Assembly: GCA_903871805.1 (NCBI GenBank)
Contig: CAIQIE010000101.1
Coordinates: 83,349-147,348, forward strand
Reading direction: 5' to 3'
Source: an uncultured Planctomycetaceae bacterium
Lineage (GTDB): Bacteria; Planctomycetota; Planctomycetia; Planctomycetales; Planctomycetaceae
DNA: 64,000 bases
The notes under the pieces were generated by a model. The model worked only from the letters and a program-made list of their open reading frames with translations. It ran no database searches and was not told where the DNA came from. The stretch's first letter is position 1. The number at the start of each line of letters is the position of its first letter. Shown here one piece after another: positions 45,793 through 55,549 of the stretch. A program made the translations under genes and the position numbers.

Positions 45793-46296
45793 TTATTCCG
45801 TTTGCTGTTCCGGCTCAGCGACTTCCGGTTTCTTAAGATCAGTGATTTCCGAGACCAGGAGGTCCGGAAGCCCTTCCGCAGTTTTTGCCGATTTTCCCGC
45901 TGTTTTCTGCTGTTTCGCGCCTTCATTAAAACGCGAAACCAATTGTCCCTTGATGGATCGGAATTCGGACTCTGACAAGTCACCTTCCCGTCTTAATTCG
46001 TTCATTGCCAAAAGCATCTGTCTATCGGCTTCGGCAGGATCCACGTCTTCGTTCGCTCTCGATACGAAATGCAGAATCACCCAAATCAACAGGATCAGTC
46101 CAACCGCTGCAACCATTACTGGCCACCAACTGAAGAATTGAAGGAATTCTTCCCACCCTCCTTTGGTCCTGTTCCTTACGACCATCTGAAAAATCACGAA
46201 TCTCAACGGAATCATCTCCGATCGGCGTTCAGGTCCCGATAAGACACGCCCAGTACGATCCCGACGTGAAGTTCGGAACTGGGTGAGCAGTGTCAA
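45793..46296 (-). CDS. Hypothetical membrane protein with SHOCT-like C-terminal segment
   Basis: TM 'WWPVMVAAVGLILLIWVILHFV' and 'MNELRREGDLSESEFRSIKGQL'; true start possibly internal. Confidence 0.6.
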   Translation of the reverse strand: MTLLTQFRTSRRDRTGRVLSGPERRSEMIPLRFVIFQMVVRNRTKGGWEEFLQFFSWWPVMVAAVGLILLIWVILHFVSRANEDVDPAEADRQMLLAMNELRREGDLSESEFRSIKGQLVSRFNEGAKQQKTAGKSAKTAEGLPDLLVSEITDLKKPEVAEPEQQTE

Positions 46297-46679
46297 GGCG
46301 ATGCCATTGCCCCTCTAACGACTGCAAGAGCAGTGCCAATTGCAACTGATGCAATTTTATCCCGTGCCCATGGGGGTGACACAGCTTTTTCGTCACATGA
46401 ATCGGCAAAACGCACCACTTCGCGACTGAAACTGTTCCCGTGTTGTGCGGTCTTTTGAAAAGATTGCATTTGCTGGTCAAACGTCGGAGCATCGGGGAAA
46501 CGCATCCGGCGATGCTGTCGCGAACAATTTGACCTGCATTTGGACGCAGGGGAGTGCGTTACGGAAATGGGGACGCCGCGGCCCCCGGGGCTGCCTATGG
46601 TGCAACCAGGCACATAAACCAGAAATGACCTGGTTTGGATAGCGGCCACAGCAAAGCAGTCGGTATGCCCGGACGCAAC

Positions 46680-46718
46680 AAAAAAGGTCTCTTCCGAAAT
46701 GACTCGGGAAGAGACCTT
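46680..46718 (-). terminator. Rho-independent terminator of the Ala/Pro-rich lipoprotein gene
   Basis: AAGGTCTCTTCC...GGAAGAGACCTT stem followed on the minus strand by a T tract. Confidence 0.85.
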
Positions 46719-46883
46719 AGCAATTGCTTTATGACTCGCAACAGCGCTGCGTCAGCAACAGGAAAATAACCCACTCTGCAGTGAAGAACGAATCAAAGAC
46801 GGAGAGCTTTGACGAGCCAGAAGACAGGAACTCGTCAGCATTCCCGAACCGCCGACAGCAGGATTGCTGCGAACCGTAAACGA

Positions 46884-47183
46884 TTACGGAGCCTTTGGAG
46901 CGTCCGGAGCGGCTTCTGCAGGTGCAGCTGGAGCGGCTTCTGCAGGTGCAGCTGGAGCAGCTTCGGCTGGTGCAGCAGGAGCAGCTTCTGCCGGGGCTGC
47001 TGGTGCAGCGCCTTCAGCAGCTGGAGCAGCTGGAGCACTGGCGTCGTGTGCACCTGGAGCAGATTCTGTCGTGGAGGCTGGTGGTGTGGTGCCTGGGGTA
47101 GACGGTGCAGGAGCTGGCTCGCCACAACCTGCGATAACAAGGCTCAGACCTGCCAGTGAAACGAATCCCATCAACTTCTTCAT
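46884..47183 (-). CDS. Small Ala/Pro-rich repeat lipoprotein
   Basis: MKKLMGFVSLAGLSLVIAGCGEPAPAP lipobox; (APAAPAEA)n repeats. Confidence 0.8.
   Translation of the reverse strand: MKKLMGFVSLAGLSLVIAGCGEPAPAPSTPGTTPPASTTESAPGAHDASAPAAPAAEGAAPAAPAEAAPAAPAEAAPAAPAEAAPAAPAEAAPDAPKAP
46912..47007. repeat. 24-bp tandem repeat (four imperfect units) inside the lipoprotein gene
   Basis: GCTTCTGCAGGTGCAGCTGGAGC(G/A) units at 46912, 46936, 46960 and 46984. Confidence 0.9.
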
Positions 47184-47529
47184 AACTCTCTCCAATCTTT
47201 TTCACTTTTGGTTTGGAATGAACGGAGGCAATTCAACGCCCTCGTTCCTGTCAAAAATCTATCACCAACGGCGGTATTTACACGCGTTACGGCCGAACTC
47301 CAGCAGATTTCCCCGTTAATAGAAGTAGCAAAACCCGGAAAACTACTTCAGCCAACTGACCCGCATACCCCGAAAATACCCCAAAACCCGCGTTCCAGGA
47401 GATTTCCAGGTAGTCTCTGAGAGTAATAGCGCTGTTTTTCAAAGAGAACGTTTGACTAGAACACTTCCGACGTTTTCAAAACTGCGGAGTACGTACATCG
47501 GGATTCGTTTCCACATGGCGTTATCCGGG

Positions 47530-49053
47530 TCAATTACTCAGGGATTTTACGGCTGGATCTATGGGAGGCAGTGGAAACAGACCTGACGGAGTCCTGGCAA
47601 CCGTCATCAATTCCGTGAGTTTTTGGACAAGGTCTGGATGTTTCTCTGACAGGTCCAACGTCTCGCCCGGGTCATTCTTCAAATCAAACAGTTCCGGAGG
47701 TTTTAAACCCCGCGACATATTCTGACGAATCAGTTTCCAGTCCCCCTGGCGTACGCTCTGTTGCCCGCCATATCCCGGAAACTCTCTGTACAGATAGTCT
47801 CTGGCCATCTGCTTTTCCCCACGCAGCGTCTGCAGAAGGCTAAGCCCATCCGTCGGGTGATTCTCAGTTGCCGCGGATGAGGAGATATCCGCCAGTGTTG
47901 GGAACCAGTCTTCAAACCCGCTGACGAAGTCACTTTCGGTTCCTGCGGGAATCACGCCGGGAAAACTGACGATCGTCGGAACGCGCACACCGCCCTCATA
48001 CAACGAGCCTTTCAACCCGCGGAGCTCTCCGACACTTTCGAAAAACGCGGTATCGACTTCTTCCTGCAGATGCGTGGTCCCGTTGTCTGCACTAAAAACG
48101 ATCAGCGTGTTTGCGGTCAGCGCATGTTCATCGAGGGATTGAAGAATTGCCCCCACGTCGCTGTCGAGTTGAGTAATCATGGCGGCGTACGCAGCGCGGG
48201 GCGTGAAATGGGGCGTGTATCCACCACGTTCGGCAGTGAAGGGGGGATCCTGCCAGCCCAGCTTCTGGTATTCGCGAACTCGGTCCTGAGGTACATGCAG
48301 AGCCACGTGCGGCAAAGTCGAGGGCACATACAGGAAGAACGGTCGTTCACGGTTCTCCCGAATAAACTTAAGCGTCTGATCCCGAATCCTGTCCGGCGCA
48401 TACTCCTGCCCCTGAAAGGCTTCATAGCTGCGTGGATCCGCAGGGTCGGCGTTTTTCGGCAACCTGGCGTGTCCGGGGACCGGCGGTGTATTGTTCAGCG
48501 GAACGCGTTCCCGATCACTCCATAGATAATCCGGATAGTAACTGTGTGCATGACGCTGACAGTTGTACCCGAAGAAATGATCAAATCCCTGATTCAGCGG
48601 ATCACCCTCCGACCCCGGCCCGCCCAGCCCCCATTTACCAAACGCACCCGTGACATAACCACGTTTCCGGAGCATTTCGGCAAGGGTCACTTCGGAATCC
48701 GGAATGGCACGCTGACCTTCCGGCTGGACTTCGCTGTTATTGCGAATCCATGCATGTCCCGGATGGCGGCCTGTCATCAGCACGCAACGTGAAGGTGCGC
48801 AGACGGCATTTCCCGAATAATGCTGTGTCAATTTCATTCCCGAGGCAGCAAGGCGATCCAGGTTCGGCGTTTGAATCTTTTTCTGGCCAAAGCAACCCAG
48901 TTCTCGATACCCAAGATCATCCGCAAGAATCAGCACGATGTTCGGCAGAGAATTTCGTTCCGAGGGCTCAGCCCCGAAAACTCTCTCGGAACCGGCGAAC
49001 CATCCAAGCATTGCAACCCCTGCACAACTCAGGATCAGTCTCATTGACTTCAT
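47530..49053 (-). CDS. Secreted sulfatase (Cys-type, arylsulfatase-like)
   Basis: 'PNIVLILADDLGYRELGCFG', FGly motif CAPSRCVLMTGRHPGH, 'LIVFSADNGTTH'. Confidence 0.95.
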   Translation of the reverse strand: MKSMRLILSCAGVAMLGWFAGSERVFGAEPSERNSLPNIVLILADDLGYRELGCFGQKKIQTPNLDRLAASGMKLTQHYSGNAVCAPSRCVLMTGRHPGHAWIRNNSEVQPEGQRAIPDSEVTLAEMLRKRGYVTGAFGKWGLGGPGSEGDPLNQGFDHFFGYNCQRHAHSYYPDYLWSDRERVPLNNTPPVPGHARLPKNADPADPRSYEAFQGQEYAPDRIRDQTLKFIRENRERPFFLYVPSTLPHVALHVPQDRVREYQKLGWQDPPFTAERGGYTPHFTPRAAYAAMITQLDSDVGAILQSLDEHALTANTLIVFSADNGTTHLQEEVDTAFFESVGELRGLKGSLYEGGVRVPTIVSFPGVIPAGTESDFVSGFEDWFPTLADISSSAATENHPTDGLSLLQTLRGEKQMARDYLYREFPGYGGQQSVRQGDWKLIRQNMSRGLKPPELFDLKNDPGETLDLSEKHPDLVQKLTELMTVARTPSGLFPLPPIDPAVKSLSN

Positions 49054-49112
49054 CTGCAGGCTCCCACAGTGTTCATTGTGATTTTTCTTTCATTGTGATT
49101 TTTCGTGGGCAG

Positions 49113-49161
49113 TTTTCGGTTTTCGGTTTTCAGTTTTCAGTTTTCAGTGGGAAGTGGGAAA
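49113..49161. repeat. Heptanucleotide tandem repeat TTTTC(G/A)G x5, followed by TGGGAAG/TGGGAAA units
   Basis: Exact 7-mers at 49113, 49120, 49127, 49134, 49141. Confidence 0.92.
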
Positions 49162-49830
49162 TGGGATGTGGGTCAATACTGTCAATTCTCGGCCCGATTC
49201 TGTGACTGCTGCCTGTTCCAGCCGCCATGCAGAATAAGCAGGCGCAGGGTCTTCTGTCATCGCACCCGGCAGCATGGTCCTTTTGTAAGCCTCTGGGCGC
49301 CGCGGCATCTATCCGTGAATTCCCATTCCAACGGGTCCGGATTTTTGCTGGCTAATGCCGTTCGGCGCCAGATGGTGCCGGAGAATGCCGTCGGGTGCGA
49401 CATCGGAAAGACATTTCCAGTTCCCGTCAAACCGCTTCGCTCTCTTTTTACGCGTTTCAAGGCGGGAAAACCGCAATTCCGCGTCCAAAAACCACAAAAT
49501 CGCAAAGATCCGGGCGATGAACGGATTTCGGTGCTGACAATCGCATTCCCCGACGATTAGTCTATGATTCGTGGTAAGATGTGCAGTCCCTGCAACTTCC
49601 TGGCGATTCCGTAATTTGCAGATGCAGGGGATGTTTTTTCCCACCAAATTCTTCCGCCGTTTTCCGTCACACACCTTCGTTGCCCCTGTTGGCTTCCACC
49701 GTGATTTCAAAGGCAGGCCGGTCCTGATCCAATGCTCAGCGTTGGCTGACGTTTCCACAGCGTCCCGTTGAACACTCGTGGTCAGGCCGTCTTTTAAGTG
49801 TTGTTTTTCTTCCATCCCCGGATGATCACC

Positions 49831-51165
49831 ATGCTGAAAATTTCAGGTCCTTCGCACCGCTACTGTGATGGAATTGCCCGACGGTCATTTCTTCAGATTG
49901 GCGGACTTGCTGTCGGCGGTCTTTCCCTTGCAGACCTGATGGCAGGCGACGCTCAGTCAGCAGCCAGACGTCATAAGTCGGTCATCATGGTTTACCTGTC
50001 CGGTGGTCTTCCGCATCAGGACACCTTTGACCTGAAGCCGAATGCTCCTGCCGAAGTTCGCGGAGAATTTCAGCCAATTCAGACCACCGTCCCGGGAACG
50101 CAGTTCAGCGAGATGTTGCCGAAACTGGCAATGGTCGCCGACAAGTGCTCAGTCGTCCGGTCCATCGTGGGTCAGCGAGACGAACACTCCAGTTTCCAGA
50201 ACCTGACCGGGTTCACGATGGGCGAAGTTCAGCGCGATGGGATCCCCAATTTTGGTTCCGTGATCGCCCAACTGCAGGGACCAGTCAATGACATCACTCC
50301 TCCGTTTGTGGACCTGTTCCCAACCATGCAGCATCGTCCGTACAACAGCACGGGGGCTGGTTATCTGGGAAGCGCCTACAATCAGGTCCGAGCGGATGGC
50401 GAAGATCTGGCCAGCATGCGTCTGCGGTTCGTTGAAAATCAGCAGTTTCAGGGACGTCAGAGTCTGCTGACGCAACTGGATTCCTTCCGCCGGTCTGTCG
50501 ACGCACGCAGCCTGGACAACATGCAGGAAAGCTACCGGCGGGCATTCGACGTGCTCACATCGTCGCGCCTTGTGGACGCGATGAATGTCGAGCAGGAAGA
50601 CCCGGCAGTGCTGGCGATGTATGGCCGTGGTTCCTCGAAGCATCTGGGCGACGGAGCTCCCCTCTGGAATGATCAATTGCTGATCGCTCGAAGACTGGTC
50701 GAAGCCGGCGTGCGCGTGGTCACAGTGGCCTATGGCTTCTGGGATACCCACGGAAACAATTTCGGTCACTGTCGCGCTCACCTGCCTACCTTTGACACGG
50801 GAATTTCCGCACTGATTCGGGATCTGCATGCACGCGGGCTGGATCAGGACGTCACGCTTGTCGTCTGGGGCGAATTCGGACGAACTCCGAAGATCAACGA
50901 CAAAGCTGGTCGAGACCACTGGGCTCCTGTGCAGTCCGCATTGTTTGCCGGCGGAGGCATGCCAATGGGCCAGGTCATCGGTTCGACCGACAAGATCGCG
51001 GCCTACGCGGCGGATCGGCCAATCCACTACCGCGACGTGTTGTCGACTGTCTATCACAACCTTGGAATCGACAGCAGCAATTACGTTCGCGATGCTGCAG
51101 AACGCCCTGTAAGAATCCTGCCCGAAGAAGCTCGCCCCATTCGCGAACTGGCAGCCAGCACCTGA
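49831..51165 (+). CDS. DUF1501 family protein with Tat signal
   Basis: 'ARRSFLQIGGLAVGGLSLADLMA', 'SVIMVYLSGGLPHQDTFDLKPNAPAEVRGEF', 'LVVWGEFGRTPKIN'. Confidence 0.95.
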   Translation: MLKISGPSHRYCDGIARRSFLQIGGLAVGGLSLADLMAGDAQSAARRHKSVIMVYLSGGLPHQDTFDLKPNAPAEVRGEFQPIQTTVPGTQFSEMLPKLAMVADKCSVVRSIVGQRDEHSSFQNLTGFTMGEVQRDGIPNFGSVIAQLQGPVNDITPPFVDLFPTMQHRPYNSTGAGYLGSAYNQVRADGEDLASMRLRFVENQQFQGRQSLLTQLDSFRRSVDARSLDNMQESYRRAFDVLTSSRLVDAMNVEQEDPAVLAMYGRGSSKHLGDGAPLWNDQLLIARRLVEAGVRVVTVAYGFWDTHGNNFGHCRAHLPTFDTGISALIRDLHARGLDQDVTLVVWGEFGRTPKINDKAGRDHWAPVQSALFAGGGMPMGQVIGSTDKIAAYAADRPIHYRDVLSTVYHNLGIDSSNYVRDAAERPVRILPEEARPIRELAAST

Positions 51166-51356
51166 TCTCGCAAAACGTTGTCGTTCGGCGGAGGGGCCGT
51201 TTTCCACGTCCTTCTCAGGCCTGGCTGTTTCATAATACCCCAACTGCGTCACGTACCTGACTCGCGTTGTTGTCAGTCGCTGTCCAAGGCACGACGCATG
51301 GCAGCATAACCAGCTGCGCAACGAAAACCGGGCCGGGCACATCGTCCTGCAGGATC

Positions 51357-51396
51357 ATAAAAAACACCCCGCAGACCTGTTCTGTCTGTGGGGTGT
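51357..51396 (-). terminator. Rho-independent terminator of leuB
   Basis: ACACCCCGCAGAC..GTCTGTGGGGTGT stem with T tract on the minus strand. Confidence 0.85.
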
Positions 51397-51429
51397 CAAA
51401 CATTCAATCGAATGCCGCAGTTGCCGACG

Positions 51430-52497
51430 TTACAGCGCCTTCAGCACCTCGTCACCCATGGCGGTCGTACTGATAAATGTGCCCGAACCCGCGATGTCCT
51501 TTGTGCGGTGGCCGGCCTTCAGTACCGTGTTGACGGCCGCCTCGATGGCATCCGCTTCGGCATTCATATTTAGTGAATAACGCAGCATCATGGCCACAGC
51601 AAGAATTGTGGCCAGCGGGTTGGCGATGTTCTTTCCCGCAATGTCCGGTGCAGAACCGTGAATGGGTTCAAACAGGCCCGGTCCACTGGAACCAATCGAT
51701 GCTGATGGCAGCAGACCCAGCGAACCAGGAAGCATGGACGCTTCATCCGTCAGAATGTCACCGAACAGGTTCTCGGTCACCACGACGTCAAAATCGCGAG
51801 GACGAGAGATCAGGTGCATGGCCATCGCATCGACCAGCACCACGTTGTACTGCAGATCCGGGAACTCGGTCTTTACGACGCGCTCGGAAACCTGTCGCCA
51901 CAATCGCGAGGCTTCCAGAACATTGGCTTTGTCGACCATTGTCAGTTTGCCCCGACGTCGTCGAGCAGCCTCTGCGGCCAGGCGCACCACGCGTTCGATT
52001 TCTTCGGTGGAATAAATCATCACATTCCAGGCTTCTTCACCGCTGGCATGCGGCCTGCGACCGGAATCTCCGAAATAGATGCCGCCGGTCAGTTCACGGA
52101 CGAACAGAATATCGGTTCCCTGAACAATCTCGCGACGCAGCGGGGAGGCATCCAGCAGTTCATCCCAGGTTTTGGTGGGTCGCAGGTTGGCAAATAGTCC
52201 CAGTTCCCTGCGAATTTTCAGTAACCCGGCTTCGGGACGCGTCTTCGCTTTGGGGTCGTCCCATTTGGGTCCGCCGACGGCCCCGAGGAGCACGGCGTTA
52301 GATTCGCGGCAGGCGGCAAGAGTCTCGTCCGGAAGCGGATTTCCACAGGCATCAATCGCACAGCCACCAATCAGGTGTTCGGTCATTTCGAATGTATGGC
52401 CGAATCGTGTGGCAATTCGCTCCAGAACCCGGCGTGCCTGAAAGACAATTTCCGGACCAATCCCGTCTCCGGGGAGAAGCACAAATTTTGCATGCAT
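51430..52497 (-). CDS. leuB: 3-isopropylmalate dehydrogenase
   Basis: '[12 protein letters not shown]', '[12 protein letters not shown]', '[28 protein letters not shown]', '[23 protein letters not shown]'. Confidence 0.96.
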   Translation of the reverse strand: MHAKFVLLPGDGIGPEIVFQARRVLERIATRFGHTFEMTEHLIGGCAIDACGNPLPDETLAACRESNAVLLGAVGGPKWDDPKAKTRPEAGLLKIRRELGLFANLRPTKTWDELLDASPLRREIVQGTDILFVRELTGGIYFGDSGRRPHASGEEAWNVMIYSTEEIERVVRLAAEAARRRRGKLTMVDKANVLEASRLWRQVSERVVKTEFPDLQYNVVLVDAMAMHLISRPRDFDVVVTENLFGDILTDEASMLPGSLGLLPSASIGSSGPGLFEPIHGSAPDIAGKNIANPLATILAVAMMLRYSLNMNAEADAIEAAVNTVLKAGHRTKDIAGSGTFISTTAMGDEVLKAL

Positions 52498-52930
52498 CAG
52501 AAGATCATCCTTTTCATCAACAACGACACCGGCTGCTGATCTGCCTTCGGGCCCATAGCCCGCTGAATAGTTCTTTAAATTCCTGCGATTGGCACCGGTT
52601 TGATCTGCCGGCTCTCGCTGAATCCCGGAAAATCATCAGGTTCCGCTCTGTCAGGATGGGCTGCATCCCGGTTGTTGACGAAACAGAACGGCCTGTGAAG
52701 AAGGACGACAGGTTACGTTTCCCAATGCTCGATTCAACTGCAACCCGGCCCGGAAAAAATGATTTGTCCGGAGAAGCTGCGGAATCTGTGCAGTAGGCCC
52801 CGGATTCCGACGGTAGCGGCCAGAAAAGATCTGAGTTGGTTGCAGAGGAAAAGCCGGACGCTTTCCGCTATCCTTCGGAACTCAGCATCCAGGGCACTTT
52901 TTTCCTGCCTCTGATTCAGGAAGCACTCCT

Positions 52931-53947
52931 TTGGCCGAAAAACGCGACTTTGACGAGTTTCTGGAGAAGTTTCATCGCCACCATGAGGTCATGGTCGAAG
53001 AACTTCACAAGGTGATTATCGGTCAGGACGCCGTAATCGATCAAATCCTTGCGGCCATCTTTACCGGAGGACATTGCCTCCTGGTGGGGGTTCCAGGGCT
53101 GGCAAAAACACTTGTTGTCAGCACGATCGCCAAACTTCTGGACGTGCCGTTTCGCCGAATTCAATTCACTCCCGACCTGATGCCCTCAGATATCACCGGG
53201 ACGAATGTCCTTGAAGAAAGTGAATCCGGACGTCGGGAATTCCGCTTCGTCGAAGGCCCCGTATTCACCAGCATTCTGCTTGCCGACGAAATCAACAGAA
53301 CGCCCCCCAAAACACAGTCGGCCCTGCTGCAGGCCATGCAGGAACGAGAAGTCACGGTGGGACAGACGACCTACCGACTTCCCGAACCATTCTTTGTGAT
53401 CGCGACACAAAACCCCATCGAACAGGAAGGCACTTACCCGCTGCCCGAAGCACAGCTGGACCGCTTCATGTTCAATGTGAAGGTGGATTACCCAACGCTG
53501 GAAGAAGAAGAAAAGATTCTGGAAGCCACCACGTCCGGTGAACGCGCAGAAGTCCGAAAGGTCCTGTCGGCCAAATCCATCCTTTACCTTCAGAAGCAAA
53601 TCAGCCAGGTGGTCGCCAGCCCTTTAGTCATCAGCTATGTCACACGCCTGGTCAGAGCCACGCGTCCCAAAGACGGGGCGTCTCCGGAATTCATTCGCCG
53701 CCTTGTCGACTGGGGCGCCGGGCCGCGCGCTGGCCAGTACCTGATTACCGGCGCCAAAGCAATGGCGGCCATGGCCGGCCGACCGAATGTGTCGATCGCC
53801 GACGTTCGAAAAATTGCCATTCCCGTGCTCCGTCATCGCATCGCCACCAATTTTCAGGCTCAGGCCGAAGGCTTTGATACGGACGACCTCGTCCGCAAGC
53901 TGATCGCAGAAGTTCCCGAACCCAATATTCCAAAGTACGAAAAGTAA
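52931..53947 (+). CDS. MoxR family AAA+ ATPase (TTG start)
   Basis: 'GGHCLLVGVPGLAKTLVVSTIAKLLDVPFRRIQFTPDLMPSDITGTNVLE', 'EQEGTYPLPEAQLDRFMF'. Confidence 0.95.
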   Translation: MAEKRDFDEFLEKFHRHHEVMVEELHKVIIGQDAVIDQILAAIFTGGHCLLVGVPGLAKTLVVSTIAKLLDVPFRRIQFTPDLMPSDITGTNVLEESESGRREFRFVEGPVFTSILLADEINRTPPKTQSALLQAMQEREVTVGQTTYRLPEPFFVIATQNPIEQEGTYPLPEAQLDRFMFNVKVDYPTLEEEEKILEATTSGERAEVRKVLSAKSILYLQKQISQVVASPLVISYVTRLVRATRPKDGASPEFIRRLVDWGAGPRAGQYLITGAKAMAAMAGRPNVSIADVRKIAIPVLRHRIATNFQAQAEGFDTDDLVRKLIAEVPEPNIPKYEK

Positions 53948-53997
53948 ACCGTCAGTTCACAATTCATTTCCGCCGCAAGGTCAGGCATCTCACTCCC

Positions 53998-54708
53998 ATG
54001 CTGTTTGTTACCGGTACCGATACAGGTGTTGGCAAAACCTGGATCACGTGTTCTCTGCTGAACCTGCTGCAGTCGATGGGCACCAAAGCCGGCGTCTACA
54101 AGCCCGCCTGCAGCGGTGCCGAATTTCAGCCGGATGGCACTCCGGTGTGGGAAGACGTGGAGCTGCTCCGCAGGCACTGTGCGCTGACCCCGCCTCTTTC
54201 ACTGGTGTGCCCTCAGCTTTTTCTGGCACCCGTCGCCCCGAATGTGGCCGCGCGACTGCAAAATCAGTCAGTCGATGACTCGCTGCTGAGCAATGGAGCT
54301 TTGGCGTGGGAAAATCTCTGTGAACTGCTGGTCATCGAAGGTGCCGGTGGTCTTTACTGCCCGCTTTCCGATCAATCCACTGTTCTGGATCTGGCCGAAC
54401 GACTGCAGGCAACGATGATTGTCGTGGCTGCTAATCGCCTGGGCGTGATCAGTCACACGCGTATGACCGTCGACATTCTGCAGCGACAGGGGCTGAAAAT
54501 TGCCGGCATCGTGCTGAATGAAATCGCTTCCCCGACACAGGCAGCCTCAGACGCGTCAATTCCCCGGAATGCGGAACAATTGATGCGTTGGATTCCAGGG
54601 ATTCCCCTGCTGCATTCGGCATGGCAGTCTCGTCAGCTGACGTATCTTCAGCGACCGCACGAACCTGGCTGCCTGTCCGCGGAACAGTGGCTGCAGAACA
54701 GTCTCTGA
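53998..54708 (+). CDS. bioD: Dethiobiotin synthase
   Basis: 'MLFVTGTDTGVGKTWITCSLL', 'YKPACSGAE', 'VIEGAGGLYCPL'. Confidence 0.92.
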   Translation: MLFVTGTDTGVGKTWITCSLLNLLQSMGTKAGVYKPACSGAEFQPDGTPVWEDVELLRRHCALTPPLSLVCPQLFLAPVAPNVAARLQNQSVDDSLLSNGALAWENLCELLVIEGAGGLYCPLSDQSTVLDLAERLQATMIVVAANRLGVISHTRMTVDILQRQGLKIAGIVLNEIASPTQAASDASIPRNAEQLMRWIPGIPLLHSAWQSRQLTYLQRPHEPGCLSAEQWLQNSL

Positions 54709-54742
54709 CGCAGACGCTTACCGGACAGTGACCAGCCAATGG

Positions 54743-55387
54743 TTACTGAATCCGCAGCAGCACACTTTCTCCGTCACGTCCCGGTGAACCCCACGAAGCG
54801 ATTCGTTCAATTCGACGCCCGCGCGCTTTACCGGACCGCTGAACTTCTGCCAGTTCTTCCTTCCAGCGCGGTCCTTTGATCAGCAGAGCCTGAGCGCCGT
54901 AATCCCAGAGTGGCTGAAACCACGGCAGAATTTTGTCGAGGGCTCCTACAGCACGCACAGTAACGCAACCATAGCGTTGTTCCTTTAGCAGGTCCTGAAC
55001 CCGCTGCCCCAGTACTGTGACGTTCAGCTGCATGCCATTGACAATATCCTGCAGCGCGGCAGCCTTCTTGCCAACCGAATCACACAACGTTACACCCAAA
55101 TCCGGTCTTAGAATAGCCACCACAATTCCGGGGACACCCCCGCCCGAACCCACGTCCAGAATGCGAGCATGCGGTTCCAGATGCTCCGCCAGACGCACGC
55201 TGTCCAGCAGGTCACGAGTCACGAAGAGGTTCAGGTCCGTGTGCCGCGTCAGGTTCAGTCGCTCGTTCCATGCCCAGACTCGCTGGCAATAATCTGCAAG
55301 TTGTACCGCCTGGGAATCCGTAATGCTCATCCCGTACTGTCGAGCAAGTTCGCACAGCTGCTGTGCTGGTTCAATGATATCTGTCAT
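54743..55387 (-). CDS. rsmG: 16S rRNA (guanine527-N7)-methyltransferase RsmG
   Basis: 'VWAWNERLNLTRHTDLNLFVTRDLLDSV', 'ILDVGSGGGVPGIVVAI'. Confidence 0.93.
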   Translation of the reverse strand: MTDIIEPAQQLCELARQYGMSITDSQAVQLADYCQRVWAWNERLNLTRHTDLNLFVTRDLLDSVRLAEHLEPHARILDVGSGGGVPGIVVAILRPDLGVTLCDSVGKKAAALQDIVNGMQLNVTVLGQRVQDLLKEQRYGCVTVRAVGALDKILPWFQPLWDYGAQALLIKGPRWKEELAEVQRSGKARGRRIERIASWGSPGRDGESVLLRIQ

Positions 55388-55489
55388 GAATAAATCAGAA
55401 GCGTCCGTAAAATTTCACAGTCAATGACAGCCACAATGGACAATTTTCAGGCCGTTGGGCGTTGTCATATTTCGCGGGGCAGAAACACA

Positions 55490-55519
55490 GATGGCGGATC
55501 GAACATCCGATCCGCCATC
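55490..55519 (-). terminator. Perfect inverted repeat, possible terminator of the upstream TIM-barrel gene
   Basis: GATGGCGGATCG-AACATC-CGATCCGCCATC; no strong T tract. Confidence 0.4.
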
Positions 55520-55549
55520 GGAACACAACGTATGCGGGAAAAATTACGG

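Noticed and set aside
46912-47007. Possible CRISPR-like array
   Set aside because: Repeats are contiguous, without spacers, and encode an Ala/Pro repeat in frame.
46835-47319. Overlapping repeat-rich ORFs in several frames
   Set aside because: Translations of the 24-bp repeat in other frames; only the minus-strand lipoprotein has a signal/lipobox and terminator.
49113-49161. Possible coding ORF 49105..49560
   Set aside because: Starts inside the heptanucleotide repeat and has no plausible protein features.
50149-51342. 397-aa minus-strand ORF
   Set aside because: Antisense to the DUF1501 gene with strong family motifs.
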